DNA of 15,265 bases from JTS-RE9 sp964649195 (GTDB lineage Bacteria; Planctomycetota; Phycisphaerae; Phycisphaerales; Phycisphaeraceae), in NCBI GenBank assembly GCA_964649195.1, contig CAZYPK010000130.1, forward strand, positions 1-15,265. Reading direction: 5' to 3'. How positions within the stretch are numbered: position 1 is the stretch's first letter; every line of letters starts with the position of its first letter. The notes beneath the pieces were generated by a model. That model saw nothing but the letters and a program-made list of their open reading frames with translations. It was not told where the DNA came from and did not search any database. The position numbers and the translations under genes are program-made. Of the stretch, positions 1 through 5,623 are shown piece after piece.

Positions 1-73
1 CCACCGCGGCCAAAGGCGAAACGCCCAGCCCCGCCAGAATGGTCAAGGACGCAAGGAAATGAAATCCAGTCAT
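1..73 (-). CDS. Truncated start of an exported protein (signal peptide only)
   Basis: Only the first 24 codons lie in the window; the gene runs off the left edge. Read on the minus strand from the ATG at 73-71, the peptide starts MTGFHFLASLTILAGLGVSP and continues LAAV. This is a short polar start, a hydrophobic core and a small-residue stretch, so a Sec signal peptide is likely. The start is decided by an AGGAGG Shine-Dalgarno sequence (80-85, minus strand) 6 nt upstream. The mature protein and its function cannot be read. It is transcribed away from the alcohol dehydrogenase, so its promoter must lie in the gene-free stretch to its right. Confidence 0.6.
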   Translation of the reverse strand, partial: MTGFHFLASLTILAGLGVSPLAAV

Positions 74-302
74 GCCGGTCCTCCTAAGCCAGGATATTGA
101 AATGATTGACGGGAATACTGAACGATGAAAAAAGCTCGGTCGCAGGTTCCCGGAGGCGCACAAGGCTCGATGAAGCATTCGACGCACGCACCGCTTGTCC
201 ACTGCCGGTTGTCACGGTTGGTTGGACGATCAGTGTGTGTGTGTTCTCACTGACTCGTCCTGCGGCCCGCATGCCGACGGCAAACGGCGCGAGCAATGAT
301 AA

Positions 303-351
303 CCCAGGGAATTGCTACGCCGCAAGCGGCTTGGGCGTGGGGTTATTCAGA
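303..351 (+). repeat. Palindromic repeat family A, copy A1
   Basis: Centre GCCGCAAGCGGC at 319-330 is a 5-bp-arm palindrome with an AA loop. The sequence around it (GGGAATTGC before, TTGGG and GGTTATTC after) closely matches copy A2 about 175 nt further on and an interrupted copy between surE and holA. Such short intergenic palindromes resemble REP-type repeats, but I cannot assign a named family. Confidence 0.65.
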
Positions 352-467
352 GAGCAGGGCCGACGCATCCCAACTCCCGTCTTCGGCACGCAAAACAGGT
401 GTTCGTCCTGCATTTCATATGTGCGTAACCGTTGAAACGCCCTACAGGAAATTCTGAATAACTCCCG

Positions 468-525
468 ATGCACCGTGAACCTGGGGATTGCGAAGCCGCA
501 AGCGGCTTGGGTGCGAGGTTATTCG
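468..525 (+). repeat. Palindromic repeat family A, copy A2
   Basis: The fullest uninterrupted copy: GATGCACCG at the left, a perfect 16-nt palindrome AAGCCGCAAGCGGCTT at 493-508, then GAGGTTATTC at the right. It ends about 9 nt before the -10 box of the alcohol dehydrogenase, so it occupies that promoter's upstream region. Confidence 0.7.
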
Positions 526-533
526 GGAATCCC

Positions 534-561
534 TACAATCGGTTTTACTTTTCACAGGAGG
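534..561 (+). promoter_or_regulatory. -10 box and Shine-Dalgarno of the alcohol dehydrogenase
   Basis: TACAAT at 534-539 predicts transcription from about 546, giving a leader of roughly 23 nt. That leader carries a perfect AGGAGG (556-561) 7 nt before the ATG at 569. No good -35 hexamer is visible; the corresponding region is part of repeat A2. The ribosome-binding site rules out the longer in-frame start at 488. Confidence 0.55.
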
Positions 562-568
562 TTTTCCC

Positions 569-1579
569 ATGCCCATCGCCCTTGCAGCCCGTTCGACCGG
601 TGGTTTGTTGGAGCGTTTTGAGTTTGATGCAGGTCCGCTTGGCGCCGGGCAGGTGGAAGTCGATGTGAAGGCGTGCGGGATCTGTCACTCGGATCTTTCC
701 ATGCTCGACAATGAGTGGGGCATGGCGAAGTATCCGTTTGTGCCGGGGCATGAGGTGACGGGGGTTATCGCGGCGGTCGGGGGGAACGTGACGCATTTGA
801 AGGTCGGGCAGACGGTCGGGGTCGGCTGGTCTTCGGCTTCGTGCATGACCTGCCGGCAGTGCATGAGCGGGGACCACAATCTTTGCCCGACGGTCGAGGG
901 CACCATCGTCGGCAGGCATGGCGGGTTCGCGGACAAGGTGCGGTGCCAGGCGGCATGGGCGATACCGATCCCCGCGTCGCTGGACATCGCCAAGGTCGGC
1001 CCGATGCTTTGCGGGGGGATCACGGTGTTCAATCCGATGGTGCAGTTTGATGTGAAGCCGACGGATCGCGTGGGGGTGGTGGGCATCGGCGGGCTGGGGC
1101 ACATGGCGCTTCAGTTTTTGAACAAGTGGGGCTGCGAGGTGTTTGCGTTCACCTCCAGCGATTCCAAGCGCGAGGAGGCGAAGCGGATGGGGGCCCACGA
1201 GGTGGTGAACTCGACCGATTCGCAGCAGCTTGAGCGGATCAAGGGGAGGCTCGATTTCATCCTGGTGACGGTGAACGTGTCGCTGGACTGGCCGCTGTAT
1301 GTATCGTGCCTGGCGCCCAGGGGTCGGCTGCATTTTGTGGGGGCGGTGCTGGAGCCTCTGAATGTGCAGGCGTTTCCGCTGATCATGGGGCAGCGGTCGA
1401 TATCGGGATCGCCCACGGGCAGCCCGGTGACGATCGCGGCGATGCTGGCGTTCTGCGCCCGGCACAATATCGCGCCGATCACGGAGACCTTTGCGATGTC
1501 GCAGGCGAACGAGGCGATCGCCCATCTGCGGGCGGGCAAGGCGCGGTACCGGATCGTGCTGGAGAATGATTTGAAGTGA
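569..1579 (+). CDS. Zinc-dependent alcohol dehydrogenase (CAD/YahK-like)
   Basis: 336-residue medium-chain dehydrogenase/reductase that should interconvert an alcohol and aldehyde with NAD(P)(H) in the cytosol. An N-terminal GroES-like catalytic domain carries the catalytic zinc ligands: C39 in CGICHSD, H61-E62 in GHE, and C148. The structural zinc set is C92, C95, C98 and C106. The C-terminal Rossmann domain has the nucleotide loop GIGGLGH at 172-178. The run after it (ALQFLNKWGCEVFAF) is typical of the cinnamyl-alcohol-dehydrogenase/YahK branch, whose members often prefer NADPH and reduce diverse aldehydes. The start follows AGGAGG by 7 nt; an in-frame ATG at 488 lacks this and lies in a repeat. 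The substrate cannot be read from sequence. The convergent neighbour is an aldehyde dehydrogenase, but opposite orientation argues against one operon. Confidence 0.93.
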   Translation: MPIALAARSTGGLLERFEFDAGPLGAGQVEVDVKACGICHSDLSMLDNEWGMAKYPFVPGHEVTGVIAAVGGNVTHLKVGQTVGVGWSSASCMTCRQCMSGDHNLCPTVEGTIVGRHGGFADKVRCQAAWAIPIPASLDIAKVGPMLCGGITVFNPMVQFDVKPTDRVGVVGIGGLGHMALQFLNKWGCEVFAFTSSDSKREEAKRMGAHEVVNSTDSQQLERIKGRLDFILVTVNVSLDWPLYVSCLAPRGRLHFVGAVLEPLNVQAFPLIMGQRSISGSPTGSPVTIAAMLAFCARHNIAPITETFAMSQANEAIAHLRAGKARYRIVLENDLK

Positions 1580-1600
1580 GGGAAAATCATCCACGGGGGG

Positions 1601-1626
1601 AACCCATCCACAGGAGTGGATGGGCT
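1601..1626. terminator. Hairpin between convergent genes (terminator family, copy T1)
   Basis: Perfect 9-bp stem CCCATCCAC (1603-1611) / GTGGATGGG (1616-1624) with a 4-nt loop. Read on the minus strand it is the same element as the terminators at 4713 and 5579: same TCCT loop, same AAAG before and TT after, with one stem base pair swapped. It lies 23 nt past the alcohol dehydrogenase stop and 54 nt past the aldehyde dehydrogenase stop. Neither side has a real T-run, so it may terminate weakly. Confidence 0.55.
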
Positions 1627-1678
1627 TTGGCAGACGCGCAGCGAGGACGCTGCGGCTATGAATCTCCTGCCCCTGCTC

Positions 1679-3268
1679 CTACTTTTTTCCGATTTCCCCA
1701 TTCACCTTGCGCCAGATGTTGCGCGGGTTGGCTTCCTGCAATTCCACAGGCAGGGCTTCATCGGGGAAGCCTTGGTAGCAGACGGGTCGGACGAAGCGGA
1801 AGATGGATGCGCCGCCGATGCTGGTCCAGTGGCCGTCGAGGGAGGCGGGGTAGGGGCCGCCGTGGTGGGTGGCGTGGGCCACTTCGACGCCGGTGGGGAA
1901 GCCGTTGATGACGATGCGGCCGACCTTGCGTTCGAGGATGCGGACCAGCGTGGCGTGATTTTTCAGATCCTCCGGCGTGGCGTGAATCGTGGCGGTCAGA
2001 TGACCTTCAAGCTGGCGGGCGATTTTTTCCAGTTGTTCAGTCGTCTCCGCTTCGATGATCAGCGAGGTCGGGCCGAACACTTCGCGGTGCAGGTGCGGCT
2101 GCGATTCGAAGGTGTTCACATCGGTCTTGAACATCACGCACGCGGCCTGCGTCAGATGCGGGTCCACCGGCTGCGATGACCGGGCGATGAGCGATACGCC
2201 GGGCGTCTGGCCGATGGCGGCGACGCCCTGGTCGTAGGCGTTGCGGATGCCGGCGTGGAGCATCGTCTGCGGGGCGATGTTCTGCGCCGCCGCGGCGACG
2301 GCGGCCTGAAACTGCGCGAAGCCGTCACCCTTGAGCCCCAGCAGCAGGCCGGGGTTGGTGCAGAACTGGCCCACGCCCAGCGCGGTGGATTGCACATACC
2401 CCTGGGCGATCTGCTCGCCGCGCTGCGCCAGGGCCTGGGGCAGGATGAAGACCGGATTGGCGCTGCCCAGTTCCGCGTAAACGGGGATCGGTTCGGGCCT
2501 GGCGTTGGCGATCTGCCACAGCGCCTTGCCGCCTTGGAGCGAACCGGTGAAAGCGACGGCCCGGGTCAGCGGATGCTTCACCAGGGCGTTGCCCACATCG
2601 TGGCTGGCGCCATGCACCAGCGAAAAACAGCCGGGGGGAAAGTCATGCTTCTTCAGCGCCCGCTGCACCGCGCCGGCCATGATCTGGCAGGTGCCCGGAT
2701 GCGCGGGGTGAGCCTTCACCACCACCGGGCAGCCCGCGCCCAGGGCGCAGACCGTATCGGTCCCGGCCACGCTGATGGCGAAGGGAAAATTGCTGGCGCC
2801 GAAGACCACGATCGGCCCGATGGGGACGAGCATCCTCCGCATGTCGGGCCGGGGCAGCGGCTGACGATCGGGCAAGGCATGGTCGATCACCGCATCGAGC
2901 CACGAGCCTTCGCGGATCATCGAGGCGAAAAGTTTCGCCTGCATCGCCGTGCGGCTGCGCTCGGCGGTGAGGCGGGCCATCGGCAGATTGGTCTCGGCAT
3001 GGGCCCGGGCGAGCAGCTCATCGCCCAGGGCCAGAATCTCCTCCGCGATCGAATCGAGCAGCGCCGCCCGATCTTCAGCGCCGCGGCAGCGCAGCGCATC
3101 GAAAGAAGCATCGGCCAGTTGCAGGGCGCGATCGATCTCCGTCTCGGTCGCTTCATGGAATGGCGGCTCCATGAGCTGCCCGCCCGCGGCATTGATGGCG
3201 CGGAAGGTGAGTTTGCCCTGCCCGCTGGTCGTGTCGCCGATGAGATGCTGACCGTGGATGATGCTCAT
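1679..3268 (-). CDS. Alpha-ketoglutaric semialdehyde dehydrogenase (2,5-dioxovalerate dehydrogenase)
   Basis: 529-residue aldehyde dehydrogenase that should oxidise 2,5-dioxopentanoate to 2-oxoglutarate with NAD(P)+. This step ends non-phosphorylative pentose, hexarate or hydroxyproline breakdown and feeds the citrate cycle. Visible signatures: FGASNFPFAISVAG (N160), VVVKAHPAHPGT (K185, cofactor binding), FTGSLQGG, AELGSANPVF with general base E266, and GQFCTNPG with nucleophile C303. The combination KAHPAHPGT plus FCTNPG is what I associate with the bacterial NADP-type semialdehyde dehydrogenase subgroup rather than generic betaine or succinate types. No dehydratase or aldonate gene is in the window, so the upstream pathway is unknown. 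Upstream of the ATG are TAAGG and, read otherwise, TAAGGT ending 6 nt before ATG; either a weak ribosome-binding site or a leaderless start is possible. Confidence 0.9.
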   Translation of the reverse strand: MSIIHGQHLIGDTTSGQGKLTFRAINAAGGQLMEPPFHEATETEIDRALQLADASFDALRCRGAEDRAALLDSIAEEILALGDELLARAHAETNLPMARLTAERSRTAMQAKLFASMIREGSWLDAVIDHALPDRQPLPRPDMRRMLVPIGPIVVFGASNFPFAISVAGTDTVCALGAGCPVVVKAHPAHPGTCQIMAGAVQRALKKHDFPPGCFSLVHGASHDVGNALVKHPLTRAVAFTGSLQGGKALWQIANARPEPIPVYAELGSANPVFILPQALAQRGEQIAQGYVQSTALGVGQFCTNPGLLLGLKGDGFAQFQAAVAAAAQNIAPQTMLHAGIRNAYDQGVAAIGQTPGVSLIARSSQPVDPHLTQAACVMFKTDVNTFESQPHLHREVFGPTSLIIEAETTEQLEKIARQLEGHLTATIHATPEDLKNHATLVRILERKVGRIVINGFPTGVEVAHATHHGGPYPASLDGHWTSIGGASIFRFVRPVCYQGFPDEALPVELQEANPRNIWRKVNGEIGKK

Positions 3269-3330
3269 GGCGATACCTTAAGGCATGAGTTGATTTCGTG
3301 CCACGAACGCAAGGCGATCTCGGAAACGAA

Positions 3331-3362
3331 CGGAAGCGTCCGGGCTGACCCGAACGCTTCCG
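3331..3362 (-). terminator. Hairpin terminator of the PrcB-like lipoprotein gene
   Basis: Arms 3331-3344 and 3349-3362 form a 14-bp stem with a 4-nt loop, 58 nt past the lipoprotein stop. One position is C/A in plus-strand RNA but a G-U wobble in minus-strand RNA. The stem is therefore complete only in the transcript of the minus-strand gene. The tail is TTCGTTT, moderately U-rich. Confidence 0.55.
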
Positions 3363-3419
3363 CATTGATCATCTTGATGTTGGTCGGCGATCGGTTGTCG
3401 TCGCGCCGCCTGGTGACGA

Positions 3420-3878
3420 TCAGTCGCTTTCTTCGAGGTAGAGCGTGCCGGTGAGCTTGGGCACGGCAACCGCCGCGTAGGGATGGCTGATGGCCTGGGT
3501 GACGATGGCGCCGGGGGCGGGCTGCGTGGTGGTGAACTGGACGAAGACCTTGTCGCCCTGCTTTTGCACGCCGGTGATGATGACGCCAAAGCCGCCGGTG
3601 GGCACTTCGCCCAGGGAGACGACGATGACGCTTTCGGTGTCGTAGTCGGGGCTGAGCGGTGAGAGGTTGGCGGTGGTGTCGGCGGAGCTGTTGAGCAGGT
3701 AGCCGCCGATCCTGGCGAAACCCGAATCGCTTCCCGCGGTCTGGCGCAGCAGTTCCACCGGCTCCGTGCCGGCGCCGCCCTGGACCTGCGCCGTGCCCGT
3801 CGAGTTGCAGCCTGCGGTGATCGAGGCGGTGATGATGAGCAGGCCGATGTGGAACAGTGATGTCGAGTGACGCAGCAT
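3420..3878 (-). CDS. PrcB-like domain lipoprotein
   Basis: 152-residue secreted lipoprotein. The N-terminus MLRHSTSLFHIGLLIITASI runs into the lipobox ITAGC with lipidated C24. After a small polar linker, residues about 80-142 match the PrcB C-terminal domain pattern as I know it: a strand ending in GEVPTGGFGV, then GDKVFVQF, then an invariant-looking segment APGAIVTQAISHPYAAVAVPK. In Treponema denticola, PrcB is a lipoprotein partner of the dentilisin protease PrcA. No protease is encoded nearby, so the role here is unknown. The start is set by AGGAGG (3885-3890, minus) 6 nt upstream; the open frame extends 90 codons further but that part is junk-like. A TATATT at about 3958-3953 could be its -10 box. 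Confidence 0.8.
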   Translation of the reverse strand: MLRHSTSLFHIGLLIITASITAGCNSTGTAQVQGGAGTEPVELLRQTAGSDSGFARIGGYLLNSSADTTANLSPLSPDYDTESVIVVSLGEVPTGGFGVIITGVQKQGDKVFVQFTTTQPAPGAIVTQAISHPYAAVAVPKLTGTLYLEESD

Positions 3879-3997
3879 AAAAAACCTCCTGGACCATCGA
3901 TGGGTTGCGCTGGCGGAGAGACCACTGCCTCTCACAGGCCAGGTGCTGGGGAAATATATCGGTAAACGAGGCGGGGAGCAAAGGCCCGGGGGCAAAA

Positions 3998-4050
3998 GCA
4001 GGGTAAAAGCATATGGGGTGGCCTCGCCCTCCCATATGCTTTTGCCCTGT
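3998..4050 (+). repeat. Long hairpin between divergent genes (repeat family C, copy C1)
   Basis: Arms 3999-4017 and 4031-4049 form a 19-bp stem (one U-G wobble in plus-strand RNA) around a 13-nt loop. The left arm continues an 11-bp near-tandem: GGGCAAAAGCA (3990-4000) and GGGTAAAAGCA (4001-4011). The segment GCCTCGCCCTCCC followed by CATATGC and TTGCCCTG recurs in inverse orientation at 15209-15248, so this is a dispersed repeat. It sits between the divergent starts at 3878 and 4140. Confidence 0.6.
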
Positions 4051-4090
4051 CCAACCCCACGCCGCCCTTCCGTTTTGGCCGCGTTCAAGT

Positions 4091-4132
4091 TATGATGACC
4101 GCATCGCGGCGCAAGGATCGGCCGCTCTGGAG
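4091..4132 (+). promoter_or_regulatory. -10 box and ribosome-binding site of the small lipoprotein
   Basis: TATGAT at 4091-4096 predicts a start near 4103 and a leader of about 37 nt. GGAG at 4129-4132 lies 7 nt before the ATG at 4140 and decides that start over the in-frame ATG at 4092, which overlaps the -10 box. No strong -35 is visible. Confidence 0.4.
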
Positions 4133-4139
4133 TTGCGAC

Positions 4140-4682
4140 ATGCGGCACAAAGTGAAATGGCTCTTCGTCTGGATCTGCCTGGTTCTCTGGCTGGGTAACG
4201 CCTGGGGCTGCGCGACCCGGGGCAACGAACAGAATTACAAGGCTTCACAACCGGAGCATCCGAGCATCATCGAGCGCGAGGATGCCAGCGCTGTGCCGAC
4301 CGATGGCGCGGTCCATGTCGTCGATGTCGCCGACGCCCCCGCCGCAGCAACAGCAGCGGCAGAGATCACCCCGTCGGTCACGGGGCTTGATCGTTCGCAG
4401 TGGCCCAAAATCCAAGTCGGCCCCGAACGCGGCATCACCCCGCATTTTCCCATCTATTACACCGACTACCCTGCCGACCGGCCTGAAGCGCAGGTCAACT
4501 TCAACGATCCGCAGGAAACGCAACTCGAAGCCGCGCTCACCGGCAGCAAGGACCACGGCCTGTTCGATGGCCATCACGCCCTGCAACTGCTCTCGCAGCC
4601 TTCCAAAGTCGGACTCGACACCCTCCTTCTCCCGGTGCGCATGGTGATCACCCCGCCCTGGACCCTGCAAACCACGCCCTGA
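4140..4682 (+). CDS. Small exported lipoprotein of unknown function
   Basis: 180 residues. MRHKVKWLFVWICLVLWLGN is a basic start and hydrophobic core; it leads to AWGC with C24. This is a plausible but non-canonical lipobox because W occupies the -2 position. The region after it to about residue 85 is Ala/Pro/Asp-rich and probably disordered. The C-terminus (GHHALQLLSQPSKVGLDTLL then LPVRMVITPPW) has the amphipathic 'LPxRMVxxPPW' ending that I recall from many unannotated planctomycete envelope proteins, which is a memory, not a search. No enzyme motif is seen. The gene ends 30 nt before a strong intrinsic terminator, so it is a single-gene unit. Confidence 0.75.
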   Translation: MRHKVKWLFVWICLVLWLGNAWGCATRGNEQNYKASQPEHPSIIEREDASAVPTDGAVHVVDVADAPAAATAAAEITPSVTGLDRSQWPKIQVGPERGITPHFPIYYTDYPADRPEAQVNFNDPQETQLEAALTGSKDHGLFDGHHALQLLSQPSKVGLDTLLLPVRMVITPPWTLQTTP

Positions 4683-4709
4683 TCGTGAATCTTCAACCGA
4701 GCCCCTTCA

Positions 4710-4745
4710 AAGCCCATGCACTCCTGTGCATGGGTTCTTTTTTTT
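4710..4745 (+). terminator. Intrinsic terminator (family copy T2)
   Basis: Perfect 9-bp stem CCCATGCAC (4713-4721) / GTGCATGGG (4726-4734), loop TCCT, followed by a T-rich tract (4735-4745, one C). It is a textbook Rho-independent terminator for the lipoprotein gene ending at 4682. Confidence 0.9.
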
Positions 4746-4857
4746 CCCACTCACTTGACGTTCGGGATGAGGCCGCTGAAGATTCGTCAGGTTTACGGAA
4801 AGCTCACAATCGAGCGTCTCAACGAACGGTGGCCCGCCCCCCCGTGGAATCTCACGC

Positions 4858-5544
4858 ATGAAACCATACACACCGCCGACAGGAGTCCTGACCGATTCGC
4901 TGGCCGCCACCGTCATCCGGTTCGGCTGCTACACCGTCGGCCTGATGCTCTTTTTTCTCACCCTGCCCAAGCTCGTCGAGGTGGGCGACATCACCATCTT
5001 CAAAGAGCACGGCGTCATCGAATGGGTCCAGATCAAGCTGCTGGCGATTGCCGCGTTCCTGTTTCTGGCGGCGTCGATGGCCTACGGGATATGCAAACAC
5101 GCGATGGTGCTTCTGTCGCTCACCTGCATGTTCGCCGTCGTCCGCGAGCTTGATGCCACGCTCGATCAATGGATCCCGGTCATCGGATGGAAGGTCGGCA
5201 TCATCATCCCCGTCGCCGCCGCCGGGTATGCGTGGAAGCATCGCCGGGCGCTCCGCGATGAACTGGCGCAGCTGATCACCACCCGGTCCTTCGGCATGCT
5301 CTGGGTCGCCTTCGTCGTGGCCGTGCCCTTTGGCCAGCTCGTCGGCCACGGCACGTTCCTTCAGATGGTCATGGGCGATGACTACACGCGGATGTACAAG
5401 CGGGTCATCGAAGAGATGTGCGAACTCGTCGGCTACCTGCTCATCCTCATCGGCAGCATCGAAATGCACGTGCAACTGCGGGCGCTCGTGCCCGGCAAGG
5501 CGAAAGTCAAACTCCCCGCATCCGCCGTCGTGCAAACCCGCTGA
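4858..5544 (+). CDS. Six-helix integral membrane protein, unknown function
   Basis: 228 residues with about six hydrophobic helices near 16-38, 57-78, 80-96, 107-126, 144-163 and 185-205. Acidic and basic residues sit at helix ends in conspicuous clusters: KEHGVIEWVQ (49-58), RELDATLD (96-103), GQLVGHGTF (159-167) and EEMCELVGY (185-193). The EHGxxEWxQ and EExxEL patterns remind me of a broad unannotated bacterial membrane-protein group in which Glu residues in helices are conserved; I cannot name a domain. There is no signal peptide and no soluble domain. The gene lies between terminators T2 and T3 and so is its own transcription unit. The ribosome-binding site is weak (GTGGA about 9 nt upstream), so the start is less certain than most. 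Confidence 0.75.
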   Translation: MKPYTPPTGVLTDSLAATVIRFGCYTVGLMLFFLTLPKLVEVGDITIFKEHGVIEWVQIKLLAIAAFLFLAASMAYGICKHAMVLLSLTCMFAVVRELDATLDQWIPVIGWKVGIIIPVAAAGYAWKHRRALRDELAQLITTRSFGMLWVAFVVAVPFGQLVGHGTFLQMVMGDDYTRMYKRVIEEMCELVGYLLILIGSIEMHVQLRALVPGKAKVKLPASAVVQTR

Positions 5545-5575
5545 CCCGGCCGACCCCACACATCACACCATCCCA

Positions 5576-5612
5576 AAGCCCATGCACTCCTGTGCATGGG
5601 TTCTTTTCTTTT
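5576..5612 (+). terminator. Intrinsic terminator (family copy T3)
   Basis: Stem CCCATGCAC (5579-5587) / GTGCATGGG (5592-5600), loop TCCT, then TTCTTTTCTTTT (5601-5612). The stem-loop is identical to T2. The last T of the tract is also the first base of the surE -10 box, so terminator and promoter are fused. Confidence 0.88.
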
Positions 5613-5617
5613 ACAAT
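5612..5617 (+). promoter_or_regulatory. surE -10 box, predicting a leaderless mRNA
   Basis: TACAAT ends exactly 6 nt before the surE ATG (5624), with only CCCCCC between and no Shine-Dalgarno sequence. A start 7 nt past the box is the A of ATG. No clear -35 is visible; the upstream position is the terminator stem. Confidence 0.55.
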
Positions 5618-5623
5618 CCCCCC

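Larger units (their letters stand above)
74..568. other. Gene-free divergent spacer
   Basis: About 495 nt between the truncated minus-strand gene and the alcohol dehydrogenase. I see no convincing coding region: the open frame at 106-435 has no ribosome-binding site, no recognisable composition and runs through a palindromic repeat. The stretch holds two direct copies of repeat family A (about 303-351 and 468-525), a short GT run near 232-242, an inverted pair GTTATTCAG (342-350) / CTGAATAAC (454-462), and the alcohol dehydrogenase promoter. Nothing else is recognisable in 86-302. Confidence 0.6.

Noticed and set aside
106..435. 109-residue open frame in the left spacer
   Set aside because: No ribosome-binding site or known motif, and it runs through family A repeat A1; the composition looks non-coding.
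488..568. Longer start for the alcohol dehydrogenase
   Set aside because: These 27 codons cover repeat A2, the TACAAT box and the AGGAGG site; the family's usual N-terminus begins at the 569 ATG.
2255..3454. 399-residue open frame opposite the semialdehyde dehydrogenase
   Set aside because: It is the GC-rich shadow of a clearly recognisable aldehyde dehydrogenase; it is rich in Arg/Gly/His and has no family pattern.
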